64,000 nucleotides of DNA from Ignavibacteriales bacterium (GTDB lineage: Bacteria; Bacteroidota; Ignavibacteria; Ignavibacteriales; Melioribacteraceae), in assembly GCA_016177735.1 (NCBI GenBank), contig JACOUS010000018.1, forward strand, positions 62,001 through 126,000, read 5' to 3'. The notes below the pieces were generated by a model. That model made no database searches. It had not been told where the DNA came from and saw nothing but the letters and a program-made list of their open reading frames with translations. Both the position numbers and the translations under genes were made by a program. Below, piece by piece: positions 27,451-35,816 of this stretch; the first letter of the stretch is position 1, and each line of letters starts with the position of its first letter.

Positions 27451-28368
27451 ATGATTAAAAGTCCGTTAAGATATCCTGGTGGTAAAAGCAGAGCTATAGA
27501 TTTAATCTCCACTTTAATTCCTGATTATGATGAATATAGAGAACCATTTCTTGGCGGTGGTTCGTTGTTCCTTTATCTCAAACAAAAATTTCCTAACGGT
27601 AAGTATTGGGTTAATGATTTATACTTACCTCTTTATAAATTTTGGAAAATGTGTCAAAAAGATATTGATGCGGTTGTAAATCAAATATGGGAGTGGAGAA
27701 TAAGCTACACAGGTGGAAAGGAACTGCACAAGTATTTAGTGGAGAACATTAATTCATTTGACGATATTAAAAAAGCAAGTGCCTTTTTTATTTTCAACAG
27801 AATTACTTTTTCCGGCACAAGTGAAAGTGGAGGTTATTCAGAACAAGCATTTAAGGGGAGATTTACGGCTTCAAGTATTGATAGAGTAAAAAGATTGAGA
27901 AATATTCTTCAAGAAACCGAGATTACAAATCAAGATTACCAAGAAGTAGTTGAAGCAAAAGGTGAAAACGTATTTATATTTTTAGATCCACCTTACTATT
28001 CGGCGACTAAATCTGCTCTTTATGGAAAGAACGGCACGCTTCATAAAACATTTGATCACTTTAGATTCGCCGAAGTTATGAAGCGTTGCAAATATAATTG
28101 GTTGATTACTTATGATGACAGCCCGTTTATTAGAGAGTTATTTTCGTTTGCTTATCAAAACAGTTGGGATTTGACCTATGGAATGAGAAATGTTACTCCA
28201 TCATCAAATCAATTTGGTAAAGAATTATTTGTATCGAATTATTTAGAGCGACTTCCGAGTGAAAACCAATTAAGGTTATTTGCCGAGCCCAAAAGTAGGT
28301 ACGCTAAATCAAAGGCTAAAAAAGCAGTTAAGCACCAAACAGGACAAAGAAAGAAGAAGGCAGACTGA
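27451..28368 (+). CDS. DNA adenine N6-methyltransferase (D12/Dam class) of a type II RM system
   Basis: 305 residues. The class signature begins at the N-terminus: S-P-L-R-Y-P-G-G-K-S-R (AdoMet site), E-P-F-L-G-G-G-S-L-F as the F-x-G-x-G motif, and the catalytic D179-P-P-Y182 motif. G-R-F-T and V-N-D-L-Y also match the Dam/D12 family. A lysine-rich C-terminal tail (S-K-A-K-K ... R-K-K-K-A-D) follows the catalytic domain. It abuts the endonuclease gene with no gap. Methylation of adenine should protect host DNA. Confidence 0.92.
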   Translation: MIKSPLRYPGGKSRAIDLISTLIPDYDEYREPFLGGGSLFLYLKQKFPNGKYWVNDLYLPLYKFWKMCQKDIDAVVNQIWEWRISYTGGKELHKYLVENINSFDDIKKASAFFIFNRITFSGTSESGGYSEQAFKGRFTASSIDRVKRLRNILQETEITNQDYQEVVEAKGENVFIFLDPPYYSATKSALYGKNGTLHKTFDHFRFAEVMKRCKYNWLITYDDSPFIRELFSFAYQNSWDLTYGMRNVTPSSNQFGKELFVSNYLERLPSENQLRLFAEPKSRYAKSKAKKAVKHQTGQRKKKAD

Positions 28369-28576
28369 CAAAGTCACGAATGCTTAGAAATAATTCTATC
28401 GATTACTTCACTCCTTATGCACCTCCGCGAGATCCGCTTTGGCTGATTTTTACACGCAAAGTGCACCAAGAAAGACAGTAAAAATATCATCCGCAAAAAA
28501 TATTCACCGCAAGCCGATTTTATTTCTTACCGCTATTTCATAAATTGAGCACGAATTTCTACCGGATTAAAACTTC

Positions 28577-31500
28577 ATGGATTCCACATTGGATAAAACA
28601 TTCGATTTTACAAAAAGCGATTTATCGTTCAGAGATGCGCTGGAATCGGCTCCGGTGGGAATTTTAATTTTCGACGGCGAGTTCCTCATAAAATATATCA
28701 ACAAAAATTTTTTCCGGTTCAACGGAGTAGTAAAAGGTGTACCCGCCGATGTAGCCGGCAAAAGTATTTATGAGTACAGAATTTTTGAAGATATTGATAT
28801 TCGAAAAGATCTGAATGAGCTCCGCGGCGGTTCTGCATTCGAAAAAGAACTGATCACGTCGCGCACACTTTCGGGAAGTAAAATTTCAATCGTTATTAAA
28901 TGCGTGCCGGTATTTTCCGGTTCAGATTTTTACGGCGGCATCATAATTATTGAAGATGTTAAAATTAGTTCCGCTGCCACGGAAATTTTGCAGATTCACT
29001 CGCAGAGTTTCCAAAACTTTTTGTATCTCATCAGCGACTTTTTTTTCTTTGTTGATGCCGAAGGAAATATTAAAACCTCTCTTCCAAAGAATTATGATGA
29101 TTATCCGATTCTCTTTGAGTCTGATATTTCGAAATCATCCAAACATCCTTCAAAACTTTCCAACATATTATTCAAGAAACTTTTGGATGCTGTAGTATCC
29201 GGCAGAAAAACAATCGAAGCTGAAATTCCTTTTTTCAAAGGAACAAAAGAGGAACGGCTGAAAGTTACCCTCATCCCGATGAAAGAAGAGGAATCGAAAG
29301 TTGAAATAATTATTGCGCTTGTTAAAAATATTACCGGCGAATCGGGTGCGAAAGTTTTTGCCGATGAAGAGATTAAAGAGTTGAGAAGATATCAGCACAT
29401 GATCACAAATATTCTGGACGGCGTGGTTGGTTTGGATAAAGGCGGCAAAATTACTTTTTGGAATGAATCGGCGGCAAAACTTTTCGGGTTGACACGAAGC
29501 GAAGTGCACGGGAAATTTATCGGCAAGATTTTTAACCAAATTACTTCCGGTTATTTTGAAAAATTGAAAACAGAACTTGCCGAACAAAAATTATGGGAAG
29601 GGCAGTTTAAAATCGGCGAAGATGATTCGATTGCTGAAGTGTTTGCGGTACGAATCGGGGTTCTGCACGAAGACGCCGGCGATAATTTTATAATGCTCTG
29701 TTCGAATATTACAAGCAGAGATAGGCTCGAAAGAGAACTGCGGCAATCCGAACAAAGATTTAGAAACGTGGTTACTAACTCGCACGAATATATCTGCATA
29801 CTTGATCCGGGCGGGAAAATCACTTACGCTAATCCGTATTTTCTCGAAACGTTTCAATACAGCGAAGAAGAAATCACATCGCTCAATTTTTCCGATCTTG
29901 TTGATACGCTTTATCTTGCAAGCCGCAGCTTCAATCTGAATGAAATAATTTCTTACAACACGCGCTCGCTGGAACTTCCGCTGATAAATAAACCGGGACA
30001 AAGAATTCATGTGCTTGCAAGTTTTTCTGCAGTGTCTGATATCGGCGGCACAGTAGAATATTACAATGTTATTTTAACTGACATTACTCTGAAAAAAGAA
30101 TCTGAGAAAGATCTTCTGCTGATCCGCTCGCTGTTCGAAGCATCGCACGACGGCATTGCGCTGATAAGCAAAAAAAGATTTGTACTTGTTAACGATTCAT
30201 TTGTAAGAATGTTCGGCTATCGCAGTGCAAGCGAGATAATCGGGCAAGACCCGTTCGATTTTATGGATGCGAAAGATATTCACAAAGTAAAAACATACAT
30301 TGATTCGATTGATGGAGGAAAAGATTTTCCCACGCGATATGATTTTACAGGCAAGCGGAGGAACAATTCTTCTTTTGAAGTTGAAATATCGGTTTCAACT
30401 TACGAAACGGACGAAGAAAAATTTATTGTGTGGGTTCTGCGCGATGTTACCGAAGAAAAGAAAGCTCAGGAAGCCATGCAAATTTCCGAAGAACGTTATA
30501 GAAGTATTTCTGAAAATATAAATGAAAGTTTTTGGACGGGCGGACTTGTTAACGGTGAATTGAATACCGAGTTCTTCACCCCGGCTATTAAAAAAATCAG
30601 CGGTTATTCGGACGATGCATTTGCGAAAGATTCTTCTCTTTGGAAAAAAATTATTCATCCTGATGATGCCGAAGAGTTTGAAAACAGACTTCAAAAATTT
30701 CTTGCCGATCAGACAAGAATATTCGAATCGTTCGAATACAGAATTCTTGATCTGCTCGGAAATACAATTTGGATTGAGAACAAAATTAACCTGAAACGAA
30801 ATCCGCAAGGCGTGATTCAAAAAGTTTACGGAACAATCAGCGATATCACTCTTGCAAAAAAAGCCGATGAGGATTTGAAAAAATCTGCACGCGATCTTAA
30901 AGAACTTAACGAAGCAAAGGACAGATTTATTTCAATCATATCGCACGATCTCCGCACGCCTTTTACTTCAATACTCGGCTTTACGGATTTTCTTTTAACA
31001 GACGAAGATCTTCCGAAAGATAAACAAGAACAGTATGTGAAGTTCATTCAGGAATCGGCGAAGAGTATGCTCGGATTGGTTAACTCGCTTCTCGATTGGA
31101 CGAGACTGCAGACCGGCAGAATCAAATTCGAGCCGGAAAGAATTAATTCAAGAATAATTGTGCAAAAGGTAATCCAAATTCTTTCGGGTGCGGCGATACA
31201 AAAAAATATCAGTCTCATTTCAGAAATTGACAAAGATATTTTTATTCATGCCGATGAAAGCCTTCTGCTTCAGGCGTTTAACAATCTGGTTTCGAATGCA
31301 ATCAAGTTTACCAAAGACGGCGGCAGTATCAGGATCTCTGCAGACGTTAATATTGAAAAAAGGCAGATAGAATTTGCAGTGAAAGATGAAGGAGTCGGAA
31401 TTAGGAGCGAAGACCTATCGAAACTTTTCAAAGTGGATGCGAAATTTACAACGCCCGGCACCGCCGGCGAAAAGGGAAGCGGGCTCGGTCTCTCGCTTGT

Positions 31501-31975
31501 TCACGATATAATTACAAAACACGGCGGTGAAATATGGGTTGAAAGCGAAGTAGGCAAAGGAACCAAATTTATTTTTTCAATGCCGGTCGCTTCTTCAAAT
31601 CTTCTTTTGGTTGATGATATAAAAACAGACAGACTTCTTTACGTAAAACTTTTGAAGAGCATTGTTCCCAACTACAATATTCTGGAAGCGGAAAACGGCA
31701 AACAAGCTTTTGATATAATTAAACAATCATCGCCCGCACTTGTAATAACAGACCACAAAATGCCGTTGATGAGCGGATATGATCTTGTTAAACAAATTAA
31801 TGTTACCGATCTAAAATACAGACCGCCGGTAATAATTCTTTCGAGCGATATAAATCATGCAATCGAATCGGAGTACAAAGAATTGGGCGTCGAATTTATT
31901 TTTCAGAAACCGGTTAATCTCGGCAATTTCAAAAACGCTATAGAGAAGTCGTTAAGAAAGGCAGTGTTTAGTTAA
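28577..31975 (+). CDS. Multi-PAS hybrid sensor histidine kinase with C-terminal receiver domain
   Basis: 1132 residues, without obvious membrane segments, so probably cytoplasmic. About five to six PAS-like modules precede the kinase core (roughly 15-130, possibly 140-260, 265-385, 395-510, 515-635, 640-765), including S-E-Q-R-F-R-N-V-V and S-E-E-R-Y-R-S-I-S starts. The phospho-accepting His790 lies in I-I-S-H-D-L-R-T-P-F. The N box N-N-L-V-S-N-A-I-K-F, G1 D-E-G-V-G-I and G2 G-S-G-L-G-L-S-L complete the HATPase domain. The receiver (about 1010-1128) has L-L-L-V-D-D, phospho-acceptor Asp1059 in V-I-T-D-H-K-M-P, and F-Q-K-P. No separate response regulator is adjacent, so phosphotransfer to another protein is likely. 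The signal is unknown. Confidence 0.93.
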   Translation: MDSTLDKTFDFTKSDLSFRDALESAPVGILIFDGEFLIKYINKNFFRFNGVVKGVPADVAGKSIYEYRIFEDIDIRKDLNELRGGSAFEKELITSRTLSGSKISIVIKCVPVFSGSDFYGGIIIIEDVKISSAATEILQIHSQSFQNFLYLISDFFFFVDAEGNIKTSLPKNYDDYPILFESDISKSSKHPSKLSNILFKKLLDAVVSGRKTIEAEIPFFKGTKEERLKVTLIPMKEEESKVEIIIALVKNITGESGAKVFADEEIKELRRYQHMITNILDGVVGLDKGGKITFWNESAAKLFGLTRSEVHGKFIGKIFNQITSGYFEKLKTELAEQKLWEGQFKIGEDDSIAEVFAVRIGVLHEDAGDNFIMLCSNITSRDRLERELRQSEQRFRNVVTNSHEYICILDPGGKITYANPYFLETFQYSEEEITSLNFSDLVDTLYLASRSFNLNEIISYNTRSLELPLINKPGQRIHVLASFSAVSDIGGTVEYYNVILTDITLKKESEKDLLLIRSLFEASHDGIALISKKRFVLVNDSFVRMFGYRSASEIIGQDPFDFMDAKDIHKVKTYIDSIDGGKDFPTRYDFTGKRRNNSSFEVEISVSTYETDEEKFIVWVLRDVTEEKKAQEAMQISEERYRSISENINESFWTGGLVNGELNTEFFTPAIKKISGYSDDAFAKDSSLWKKIIHPDDAEEFENRLQKFLADQTRIFESFEYRILDLLGNTIWIENKINLKRNPQGVIQKVYGTISDITLAKKADEDLKKSARDLKELNEAKDRFISIISHDLRTPFTSILGFTDFLLTDEDLPKDKQEQYVKFIQESAKSMLGLVNSLLDWTRLQTGRIKFEPERINSRIIVQKVIQILSGAAIQKNISLISEIDKDIFIHADESLLLQAFNNLVSNAIKFTKDGGSIRISADVNIEKRQIEFAVKDEGVGIRSEDLSKLFKVDAKFTTPGTAGEKGSGLGLSLVHDIITKHGGEIWVESEVGKGTKFIFSMPVASSNLLLVDDIKTDRLLYVKLLKSIVPNYNILEAENGKQAFDIIKQSSPALVITDHKMPLMSGYDLVKQINVTDLKYRPPVIILSSDINHAIESEYKELGVEFIFQKPVNLGNFKNAIEKSLRKAVFS

Positions 31976-31983
31976 CGGACGCT

Positions 31984-32124
31984 GCTGTATCAAAAGTAAA
32001 ATTTTTTTAAAATAATAGCCCGCTGATAAAAGCGGATGAAACAGATTAACGCAGACTTGCTTGCAGTTTACCTATCGTAGATAGGCAAGCAAGTTTTTTA
32101 GTTGTATAATATTTCTGATACAGC
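31984..32124. mobile_element. Possible 141-bp MITE-like element between kinase and pullulanase genes
   Basis: GCTGTATCAAAA at 31984 and an inverted, imperfect match (GCTGTATCAGAA on the minus strand) ending at 32124 bracket a non-coding stretch that contains the kinase terminator hairpin. The repeat ends resemble those of the 80-bp element at 21948 (CTGT..CCA). Boundaries are uncertain. Confidence 0.35.
32055..32099 (+). terminator. Intrinsic terminator after the histidine kinase
   Basis: Outer arms ACTTGCTTG and CAAGCAAGT, inner arms CCTATC and GATAGG around a GTA loop, with a 6-7 base bulge on the left, followed by TTTTTTT at about 32093-32099. Confidence 0.7.
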
Positions 32125-32132
32125 CTCTACTT

Positions 32133-34250
32133 TTATTTTAATTTTAGAACAACGCCGCTTGCCGGCTCAAGTTTTATTTTGTTGGAAACTTCGTACAAAG
32201 ATTTTGTGCCGGCAGAATTTTTATCAACCAACACATCGTAAGTTCCTTCGTGCAGAGTAAATTCCACTTCATTTTTTTGATCTGCATTAAAGAGAACAAT
32301 AAAAGTTTGCTGTTCGTAATTGATTGAATAGCCGAGCGCAAATTTGCTTTTCGGATTATCATAAAAGAAAATATTGTTGTAATCGGCTCTACGGAATGCT
32401 TCGTATTTTTTTCTTAGTTCGATCAAACCTTTGTAATAATTGAGAAGGTCTTTGTTGATCTCTGCATGCTTGTAATTGATGTAATTTGTTTCGGTGTCTT
32501 TGTTATAACTGTTGTGATCGATTCTTCCTTTTTCGGGATCGTTCACATCGATGGTGTGGGGAACTACTTTCGAGCGTGCAAATTCTTGCCCGGCATGAAT
32601 CATTGTAATTCCTTGAGCAGTAAATAGAAACAACGCACCGAGTTTATTCAGTTTGGTTTGGCACGGAGTCAGTTTAACGTGTTTATCAATATTCTTTATA
32701 ATTTTGTTCGGATCGGTTTCGTGCGAAGCAATTCTGATAAAATCGCCAAATGTGTATCCGTCATGAGATTCGAGATAGTTAACCGAATGTTCTTTCTTCT
32801 GAAATAATCCGAGCGAATCGCGTACAAGCGTTCCATTAACATAACTTTTAATTCGTTTCGGCGAATTGTTATTGTACCACTGCCCGAAAATCCAGCCGGG
32901 TGCATCGTTCGGATTTTCTCCTTTAATTCCGTTACGTATCTGATCGTTCCAAGCGGCGTAATTATGTTTTGAAAATCCATCGGGCGAGTAACCTCCGCCG
33001 CCCCACGCTTCGGCGATTAAAATTACATCGGGATTAATTTTTTTTGCTTCGCTGTAAATTTCATCAATTGTCTGCCAGTCAATCAAAGTTGCAAGGTCAA
33101 ACCTGAACCCGTCAATTTTATATTCTTTCATCCAGTGCAAAATGCTTTCAACAATCAACCGGCGCACCATCGGTCTTTCTGTTTTTAGATCGTTGCCGCA
33201 CCAGCTGGTCTGCAAATAATTTCCTTTATCATCGAGACGGAAATAATATTCTTTATCGATTTGTTTCAGGTTACCGGCTTCATATTCGGAAAGATGATTG
33301 TAAACTACATCCATGATTACCGCAATTTCTTCTTTGTGGAATGCTTTTACCATGTCTTTAAAATCTTTTATCTGCTTACCGTCTTTGCCAAGCCACGTAT
33401 TCCATTTGAATTTATCCCGGCTTTCTGAATAGTATGATGCCGGTGCAAAGAAAGCACCGGTCATATATCCCCAATGATTTCGTTCATAAGGATTCCAAGT
33501 GTTGAATTTTCCGTCGATTGAATCCTGAAAAGGAATTTCGGCAAAGCCAAAATCCTGTGCCGGCATAAGTTCTACAGTATTTACGCCGAGTGATTTGATG
33601 TATCCGAGTCCGCCTTTAATTCCTTTTTCGATCAAACCGTTGTACGAGCCCGGTCTTTTTGCGCCGGATGATTTGTGTGCAGTCATATCGCGCACATGCA
33701 TTTCGTAAATGATCAAATCGCGAGGATCTTGTTTTATCCAATCCGTTCCTTCCCAATCATAATTTTCTTCTTTTGTAACGATTGCTCTGCGCGGATTCAT
33801 GTATGTAGTGAAAGTTGCAACAGCTTTGGCATATGGATCGACACAGATAGTTTTGTTTGCGTTGCTGATGTCTTCACCTTTTTGAAAAATTTTGTAGCCG
33901 TAGTACGAACCGGTTAATTCATCATCGGTTTCAATTTCCCAAACTCCGTTCGGGTCTTTTGCCATGAAATATTCTTTGCCGGTTTTGTCATCGAGATTTT
34001 TGAAAACGCAAAGACGCACTTGTTCGGCAGAAGGCGCAAATAATCTGAAATACGTTTTTCCGTTTTCGATAAATGAACCAAGTTTTTTTGTGGAGTAGTA
34101 TTTATCTAATTCCTGATAACGTTTTATAAATAGACTTGTGTCTAAATGTACTGCGGTATTTTCTTTAGAGTACAAATCGAATTCCTTTGCATTAATTGAT
34201 TGATTAGCAGATAAAATGATCAGCAGCGCTATTATGTTTTTTAAGTTCAT
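32133..34250 (-). CDS. pulA: Secreted type I pullulanase-like alpha-glucan debranching enzyme (GH13)
   Basis: 705 residues. A signal peptide ending I-N-A (about residue 21) suggests periplasmic or surface location. The N-terminal part (about 50-150) is a CBM48-like beta domain (F-R-L-F-A-P-S-A-E-Q-V-R-L). The GH13 barrel has V-V-Y-N-H, nucleophile Asp385 in G-F-R-F-D-L-A-T, acid/base Glu414 in I-A-E-A-W-G, and Asp497 in S-H-D-G. N-H-W-G-Y-M-T is a variant of the Y-N-W-G-Y motif of pullulanases. It should cleave alpha-1,6 branches in pullulan, starch or glycogen. Specificity between pullulan and other branched alpha-glucans is inferred. It is transcribed away from the kinase terminator, without neighbouring sugar genes. 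Confidence 0.9.
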   Translation of the reverse strand: MNLKNIIALLIILSANQSINAKEFDLYSKENTAVHLDTSLFIKRYQELDKYYSTKKLGSFIENGKTYFRLFAPSAEQVRLCVFKNLDDKTGKEYFMAKDPNGVWEIETDDELTGSYYGYKIFQKGEDISNANKTICVDPYAKAVATFTTYMNPRRAIVTKEENYDWEGTDWIKQDPRDLIIYEMHVRDMTAHKSSGAKRPGSYNGLIEKGIKGGLGYIKSLGVNTVELMPAQDFGFAEIPFQDSIDGKFNTWNPYERNHWGYMTGAFFAPASYYSESRDKFKWNTWLGKDGKQIKDFKDMVKAFHKEEIAVIMDVVYNHLSEYEAGNLKQIDKEYYFRLDDKGNYLQTSWCGNDLKTERPMVRRLIVESILHWMKEYKIDGFRFDLATLIDWQTIDEIYSEAKKINPDVILIAEAWGGGGYSPDGFSKHNYAAWNDQIRNGIKGENPNDAPGWIFGQWYNNNSPKRIKSYVNGTLVRDSLGLFQKKEHSVNYLESHDGYTFGDFIRIASHETDPNKIIKNIDKHVKLTPCQTKLNKLGALFLFTAQGITMIHAGQEFARSKVVPHTIDVNDPEKGRIDHNSYNKDTETNYINYKHAEINKDLLNYYKGLIELRKKYEAFRRADYNNIFFYDNPKSKFALGYSINYEQQTFIVLFNADQKNEVEFTLHEGTYDVLVDKNSAGTKSLYEVSNKIKLEPASGVVLKLK

Positions 34251-34390
34251 GGTCTATTATCGTAATTATTGGGCGTCAACTTAAGGATTTGTGGATAATA
34301 ATCTGAGATTTTTTTGCTGGTGCTTTTAGATTTGAATATGGCAATTCTGAATCCAAAAAAATTTAATCTAATAAAAACACGATGTAAAAT

Positions 34391-35809
34391 TTATTTGAGC
34401 AGCAGCATTTTTCTTGTTCCCTGAAATTCTAACCCCGATTTACCGGGGGAAGAATCGCTTACTCTTAATGTGTAAAAATATATGCCGGATGATAAACTAT
34501 AGCGCAGATTGGAAATCTGCTCTACATTTAATTGTACAGAATATTTTCCGGGCAATTGTTGTTCATTCACAAGCGCAGCAACCTCTCTTCCAAGAACATC
34601 ATAAACTTTCAAAGTTGTGTAACCTGAAACTTGCAACGTGTAACTAATGGTCGTTTCCGGATTGAATGGATTCGGGTAATTCTGATACAACTCAAATGAT
34701 GTTGGGACCTCGGCAAATTCTTCAACGCCGGTAACTTTATCTAATTTGTGAATATATACATAAGGCGGGTCAATCAAGAGATGAGAGTAATTGTACAAAG
34801 TACTGATATCAATTTTATTTATTAAACTGTCTTCTGCAAGTGAATAGATAAAAAGAGAGTCGCTGTAAATTGTTGCGAAGTAATTCTCGTCAACATCAAC
34901 GGCGGTATTTGCACCAACCCTTAACTTTGTTTGCGGCTCATCGAATTTTGATTCAGCTTCTAAAAAGTTTTTACTCACAAGATAATTGTCGTTTATGTAA
35001 AATAATTTTTGGCTTTTGTACGCCCAGAAATATCTAGCTCCAATATCGAGCGAATCAATTTTCGTTATGACAGTATTTGCAAACTTAGTTATCTGCAACT
35101 CGCTCACCCATTCAAAACTCATGATTGATGTTGAATCGGTTAGCTGATAAATCTTTTCCGGTGCCGGTGAAAAAGTATAAGGAATATTTTGGAATTTTAT
35201 CTCTTCGGAAAAAGTAGGAAATATATTGTTGTCAAAATCTTCGAGATAAAATTTATAGTCTTCTTCGTTCATGTCTTTAACAACAACTAAGTATTTCGAA
35301 TTTAGTTTGCCGGCTACATGCAAAACATATATTCCATTCTCGGTATTACCAATGTTGTTAAGCTGATAGGACGAGAGGTGGTAACCCGCTAATGAATAAT
35401 TGTTGCTTAAAATTATTCCTTTGTTTGTTGAAATCGCTTTTGCATCAGTAGATAAATAAATACCGGTACCGTATTCGGGATAGTAGCCTGAAAATAATAT
35501 GCTTTCATTATTGGTATTGGCATTTATTAAAACTGTTTGGTAAGAGGGAAAAGGGATTCCACTTCTGCTGCTGTTAGATGTTTTTTTAATCAAGTACGTT
35601 GTGCTATTAGTAGTAAAGACTTTTTCGTAAAACTGATCTGTCGAATATTCATTTGCAAAAACCGATTCCCATTCTGCGGCAGCATTATTTGTATCGACAG
35701 CGGATTGGTGAAAATTAATTTTGATTAGCGAGCCGTGATAAGTTTTGTGCTGTGCAAAGGTTGTGTTGAAAAATAGTATGAACAAAACGATACTTAAAAG
35801 AGTTTTCAT
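34391..35809 (-). CDS. Secreted hypothetical protein with type IX sorting domain
   Basis: 472 residues: signal peptide ending F-A-Q-H at about 20, then about 370 residues of beta-rich sequence with no family I recognise (possibly a beta-propeller), then a sorting domain from N-Y-P-N-P-F-N-P-E-T-T-I to R-K-M-L-L-L-K. The sorting domain is longer than in its relatives: extra residues occur around L-Q-V-S-G-Y, I-S-N-L-R-Y-S and S-D-S-S-P-G-K-S-G-L, and the DNA encoding them matches palindromic or low-complexity repeat words. The gene lies seven bases downstream of the M1 aminopeptidase on the same strand, so they are probably one operon. Confidence 0.82.
   Translation of the reverse strand: MKTLLSIVLFILFFNTTFAQHKTYHGSLIKINFHQSAVDTNNAAAEWESVFANEYSTDQFYEKVFTTNSTTYLIKKTSNSSRSGIPFPSYQTVLINANTNNESILFSGYYPEYGTGIYLSTDAKAISTNKGIILSNNYSLAGYHLSSYQLNNIGNTENGIYVLHVAGKLNSKYLVVVKDMNEEDYKFYLEDFDNNIFPTFSEEIKFQNIPYTFSPAPEKIYQLTDSTSIMSFEWVSELQITKFANTVITKIDSLDIGARYFWAYKSQKLFYINDNYLVSKNFLEAESKFDEPQTKLRVGANTAVDVDENYFATIYSDSLFIYSLAEDSLINKIDISTLYNYSHLLIDPPYVYIHKLDKVTGVEEFAEVPTSFELYQNYPNPFNPETTISYTLQVSGYTTLKVYDVLGREVAALVNEQQLPGKYSVQLNVEQISNLRYSLSSGIYFYTLRVSDSSPGKSGLEFQGTRKMLLLK
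34502..34524. repeat. AGCGCAGATT palindrome inside a coding region
   Basis: AGCGCAGATT and the nearly inverted AATCTGCTCT flank a GGA loop. It is the same CGCAGATT / AATCTGCG word as the intergenic hairpins at 40656-40682 and 51011-51037. Here it encodes part of the sorting domain of the gene at 34391. Confidence 0.55.
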
Positions 35810-35816
35810 GTTGAAT

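Noticed and set aside
32133-34250. Pullulanase gene as part of the glycan locus
   Set aside because: It is 13 kb away on the other strand with alpha-glucan motifs; no shared regulator site seen.
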